Shown here: positions 22,851 through 25,286 of the stretch, in pieces | How the letters are laid out: each line of letters begins with the position of its first letter | Numbering within the stretch: position 1 is the stretch's first letter | Assembly: GCA_022839625.1 (NCBI GenBank) | Contig: JALHJL010000081.1 | Span: forward strand, 1 to 25,286 | Direction: 5' to 3' | Origin: Phycisphaerales bacterium | GTDB lineage: Bacteria > Planctomycetota > Phycisphaerae > UBA1845 > Fen-1342 | Length of the DNA stretch: 25,286 nt | Program-made: the position numbers and the translations under genes | Notes under the pieces: generated by a model | What the model saw: the letters and a program-made list of their open reading frames with translations, nothing else | Told to the model about the DNA's origin: nothing | Database searches by the model: none

Positions 22851-22933
22851 TCCATGACGGTAGGTCGGTTCCGCAGACCCGACGCGTGGCTGCTGGTCTG
22901 GCCGGTGCACCCGAAACGGTGGGCCGCGGGGTG

Positions 22934-22962
22934 TTGTCGCGGGGTTCGACCTGGACTAAGCT
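22934..22962 (+). promoter_or_regulatory. Weak candidate promoter for rho
   Basis: TTGTCG (22934-22939), 17 nt, TAAGCT (22957-22962). The leader would be about 150 nt, a length at which autoregulation of rho through its own leader is possible, as known in other bacteria. Confidence 0.28.
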
Positions 22963-23117
22963 TAAGGTGCATGGCGGTCAGGGGCGCCGGGAATGGTCCG
23001 GCGCTCAAGGGGTGTGGGTGCTCTCGTCACGTGAACGAGGCGCGGGCGGCGGTCCGGCGCGGAACGTTGCCCGCCGCGATGCGTGCGCCCCAAGCAGGGC
23101 TAGGCCCAGGATGAGGC

Positions 23118-24311
23118 ATGGCGAGCGGAAGACCGAACGGCGGTGAGCGCGGGCGCGGCCCACGGGGGCCGGCAAGCCCGTTTCCCGCGGGCAGCGACGA
23201 GGCGGGGATTTTCGAAGGCGTGCTCGAACTGGACGCGCAGGGGACGGGCTTCTTGCGCTCGTTGAAGCGGCACCTCCTCGTCCACCCGGATGATCCCTAT
23301 GTCTCCGTGGACGCGGTGCGAAAGTTCGGGCTGCGCGGCGGCGAGTTGATTCGCGGATCCACGGGCCGCGTCGAGAACAAGGGGAACCGGCGCTTCAAGC
23401 TGGCCCGGACGGACGCGATCGACGGGACTAGCGCGGATGACTGGTCGCCGCCGACGCCGCTGGCGGAGACGACCGCCGTCGACCCGACCGAGGTGTTGCG
23501 GTTTGACACCGCGGGCGGGCCGCTCACGATGCGGGTGGTCGACCTGTTCACGCCCATCGGCCGCGGGCAGCGCGGGCTGATCGTCGCGCCGCCGCGGACG
23601 GGCAAGACGATTCTCCTGCAACAGATGGCCCACGGCATCGCCGTCAACCACCCGGACGTGTACATGATCGTGCTGCTGGTGGATGAGCGGCCGGAAGAAG
23701 TGACGGAGATGCGGCGGAACGTGCGGGGCGAGGTCATCGCCTCGAGCAACGATCAGGACGTGCATTCGCACATTCGTGTGGCGCGCCTGGTGATCGAACG
23801 CGCCCGGCGACTGGTTGAGCTGGGGCGCAACATCGTCATCCTGCTCGACTCGATCACGCGGCTGGCGCGGGCCTTCAACAACTTCGTGGGCAGCAGCGGG
23901 CGGACGATGACGGGCGGGCTGGACATCCGGGCCTTGCAGGAACCCAAGCAGATCTTCGGCGCGGCACGCAAGGTCGAGGGCGGCGGCTCGCTGACCATCA
24001 TCGCGTCCGCGTTGGTCGACACGGGCAGCCGGGCGGATGAGTTCATCTTCCAGGAGTTCAAGGGCACCGGCAACATGGAGCTCGTGCTCAACCGCGAGCT
24101 GGCCAACCTGCGCATCTGGCCCGCGATGGACCTGCACCAGTCGGGCACCCGCAAGGAGGAGAAGCTGCTTCCGCCCGACACGCTGCAGAAGGTGTACCTG
24201 CTGCGCCGGCAACTGAACGACCTGCCGCCGGCAAAGCAGATGACCACACTGTTGGAACGTATGCAGAAGTTCCCCACGATGGAGGCTTTCCTGGGCAGCC
24301 TGCGGACGTAG
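23118..24311 (+). CDS. rho: Transcription termination factor Rho
   Basis: ATG at 23118 follows AGGATGAGG. Residues 1-28 are a short Arg/Gly/Pro-rich tail in place of the N-terminal helical (Rho_N) domain of about 45 residues seen in E. coli Rho. Residues 30-100 are the cold-shock-like RNA-binding domain (GVLELDAQGTGFLRS, YVSVDAVRKFGLRGGELIRG). The ATPase core has Walker A APPRTGKT (157-164), VDERPEEV with catalytic Glu (187-194), Walker B ILLDSITR (241-248) and the Q-loop region TMTGGLDIRAL (263-273). The conserved GGGSLTIIASALVDTGSRAD and EFKGTGNMEL, then SGTRKEE, complete the core. Rho is a hexameric RNA helicase that ends transcription at Rho-dependent sites; the rarity of T-tailed hairpins in this window agrees with use of Rho. 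The rest of the family pattern is intact, so it should be active. Confidence 0.96.
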   Translation: MASGRPNGGERGRGPRGPASPFPAGSDEAGIFEGVLELDAQGTGFLRSLKRHLLVHPDDPYVSVDAVRKFGLRGGELIRGSTGRVENKGNRRFKLARTDAIDGTSADDWSPPTPLAETTAVDPTEVLRFDTAGGPLTMRVVDLFTPIGRGQRGLIVAPPRTGKTILLQQMAHGIAVNHPDVYMIVLLVDERPEEVTEMRRNVRGEVIASSNDQDVHSHIRVARLVIERARRLVELGRNIVILLDSITRLARAFNNFVGSSGRTMTGGLDIRALQEPKQIFGAARKVEGGGSLTIIASALVDTGSRADEFIFQEFKGTGNMELVLNRELANLRIWPAMDLHQSGTRKEEKLLPPDTLQKVYLLRRQLNDLPPAKQMTTLLERMQKFPTMEAFLGSLRT

Positions 24312-24409
24312 CGGAAGCCCCCGGCCTCCTGGCGACGCTGGCGTTTTGTGCTACCGGAGGGTCTGGGGGAGGGTTGAACCGCGGCCGCCTGCTCGGACGG
24401 TGAACGCAG

Positions 24410-24976
24410 TTGATACTCGGCATTCTCTCGGACACGCACGGCCAGCGCACACGGACCGCCGCCGCCTTGCGGCTCTTGCAGCAGGTTGGGGCGGAAGCCT
24501 TCGTACACTGCGGGGACGTGGGCGGGCCGCAGATTCTCGACGAGTTCGCCGGCCTCCGGGCCTGGGTCTTGTGCGGCAACACCGACGGCTCGGACACCGC
24601 CCGGCGCGGTGCGCTGGGCGAGTCCGGCGTGACGGTCACGTCGAGCGGTCCCTTGCGGTTCGAGCTGGAGGGGCGCGCCCTGGCGGTCTTTCACGGGCAC
24701 GAGGCGGAATTCGCGCGCTGGACCGACGCGCTGGATACGCACGGCGGCCTGCCCCCGGCCGCGGGCCGCTGCGATTACATCCTGCATGGGCACACGCACC
24801 GCGCCCGCGACGTGCGCGTCGGCCAGGTGCGGATCATCAACCCCGGGGCCTTGTACCGCGCGGCGGAGTACACCGTCGCCACGCTCGACCTGCAATCCGA
24901 CACGCTCCGATTCTGGCTGGTCGAAGATCACGGACCCGCTCGCGGGCCGGTGCGCTACCAGCCTGACCGCTCGTGA
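24410..24976 (+). CDS. YfcE/MJ0936-type metallophosphoesterase
   Basis: The start is TTG at 24410: the family begins 'M-I-x-I-L-SDTHG' and no ATG or GTG in frame is closer. Metal-binding motifs of the calcineurin-like fold are complete: SDTHG (Asp8, His10), HCGDVG (Asp36), CGNTD (Asn57), FHGHE (His95 region) and HGHTH (His128, His130), followed by NPGALYR. At 188 residues it has the normal length for these small Mn-dependent phosphodiesterases, which hydrolyse model phosphodiesters and perhaps cyclic nucleotides; the natural substrate is unknown. It lies 98 nt after rho in the same direction, a spacing that allows co-transcription; no good terminator is visible between them. Confidence 0.9.
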   Translation: MILGILSDTHGQRTRTAAALRLLQQVGAEAFVHCGDVGGPQILDEFAGLRAWVLCGNTDGSDTARRGALGESGVTVTSSGPLRFELEGRALAVFHGHEAEFARWTDALDTHGGLPPAAGRCDYILHGHTHRARDVRVGQVRIINPGALYRAAEYTVATLDLQSDTLRFWLVEDHGPARGPVRYQPDRS

Positions 24977-25034
24977 CGCTCGACTCGGAATGCACTCAGA
25001 CCGCCTGTCGGAACCCCTCCCCATCTTGGGCGTC

Positions 25035-25122
25035 CGTTGAGAAGGGGGACTGGCTCCGCGCCGGCGGGCGTTCACGGCAGCGCTGCGTGGGTCTCTCGCG
25101 GTGCCTGCACCCTTTTTCAACG
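25035..25122. repeat. Intergenic inverted-repeat element (CGTTGA-GAAGGG ... CCCTTTTTCAACG)
   Basis: The left arm CGTTGAGAAGGG (25035-25046) pairs with the right arm CCCTTTTTCAACG (25110-25122) with few mismatches. The interior is GC-rich and contains ACTGGCTCCGCGCCGGCGGG. A partial copy of the left part lies at 22818-22850. The size (88 bp) and paired ends suit a REP-like or small non-autonomous mobile repeat; the T-run in the right arm also makes it a possible terminator after the phosphodiesterase gene. Confidence 0.6.
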
Positions 25123-25178
25123 AACTGTTACGGGGAGGATAGGGTGGGGGTCTCCGGGCCGCGGCGGACGCCCGCCTG

Positions 25179-25207
25179 ATACTAATTTGACGACAGTCGT
25201 ATAGTAT
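25179..25207. promoter_or_regulatory. AT-rich nested dyad, possible operator/promoter
   Basis: ATACTA (25179-25184) and TAGTAT (25202-25207) flank ACGAC-A-GTCGT (25190-25200), giving two nested inverted repeats with a 4-nt asymmetry. TTGACG (25187-25192) and TATAGT (25200-25205) resemble promoter hexamers but lie only 7 nt apart, so they cannot act as a pair. An operator for a gene beyond the edge is possible. Confidence 0.3.
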
Positions 25208-25286
25208 TGAGCCACTCGAAGCACGTCAGGGAGCGGACCAGATTCGACTGCTCGCCGAGGCGGCGCAGGCCGGTCGCGGGGGGCGT

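Larger units (their letters stand above)
22809..23117 (+). other. Intergenic region upstream of rho
   Basis: 309 nt without a supported gene; a 101-codon open frame at 22809-23114 has no protein-like composition. It begins with a partial copy of an intergenic repeat (22818-22850), carries a possible promoter (22934-22962), and ends with the purine-rich ribosome site of rho (AGGATGAGG, 23108-23116). Confidence 0.5.
24977..25286. other. Intergenic region at the right edge
   Basis: About 310 nt without a supported gene. It contains an inverted-repeat element (25035-25122) and, beyond it, an AT-rich dyad (25179-25207) that stands out from the GC-rich surroundings and may be a control region for a gene beyond the window. 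Confidence 0.5.

Noticed and set aside
22809..23114. Open frames between the ATPase gene and rho, considered as a missing permease remnant
   Set aside because: No hydrophobic segments or FtsX-like motifs; the region contains a repeat fragment and the rho leader.
24312..24409. Intrinsic terminator between rho and the phosphodiesterase
   Set aside because: Only short imperfect pairings (CCTCC/GGAGG) and a four-T run are present; too weak to call.

Overview
The window is about 25 kb of high-GC DNA from a bacterium that is most likely a member of the Planctomycetota, perhaps a Phycisphaerae-like lineage. I infer this from the content: dockerin-type Ca-binding modules with the motif DINPFV at the ends of large secreted proteins, six-cysteine 'AACCYPDGSC' repeats, beta-helix proteins, PQQ-like beta-propellers, a transglutaminase-like protein, and structured intergenic repeats. 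There are no rRNA or tRNA genes and no recognisable phage, transposase or CRISPR. High GC at third codon positions leaves very long open frames on the antisense strand, and I treated those as shadows.

Left part (1-14.4 kb), secreted proteins. It holds a partial transglutaminase-like protein, a secreted protein of unknown function whose 3' continuation (a thrombospondin type 3 repeat) lies in another frame, and a beta-helix protein with an EF-hand/dockerin-like tail. These are followed by a very large subtilisin-family protease, an RCC1-repeat protein with 13 tandem 39-residue repeats, and, convergent to them, an M14 zinc carboxypeptidase. The protease, the RCC1 protein and the carboxypeptidase all end in dockerin modules whose DNA shares long identical blocks. 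The protease copy carries a 26-bp deletion that throws its last EF-hand out of frame, so the sequence shows cassette exchange followed by decay.

Middle (14.4-15.0 kb), a divergent intergenic region. It contains a ten-unit 13-bp tandem repeat that starts with a perfect hairpin, plus weak candidate promoters for both flanking genes.

Right part (15.0-25.3 kb), envelope and housekeeping genes, all on the plus strand. In order they are a membrane histidine kinase with a RegB-like GGxxNP motif, two PQQ-like beta-propeller proteins, a YceI-like/TPR protein, a MacA-type adaptor abutting a MacB/LolD-type ATPase (no permease beside them), transcription terminator Rho without its usual N-terminal helical domain, and a YfcE-type phosphodiesterase. 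The first six could be one transcription unit, since gaps run from 0 to about 110 nt. Structured intergenic repeat elements lie at 4090-4211, 11867-11890, 22818-22850 and 25035-25122.

I found no clearly new enzyme system. The most unusual signals are the shuffled and partly broken dockerin cassettes, the 13-bp repeat array in a divergent promoter region, and the grouping of a quinone-motif kinase with PQQ-like and YceI-like proteins.
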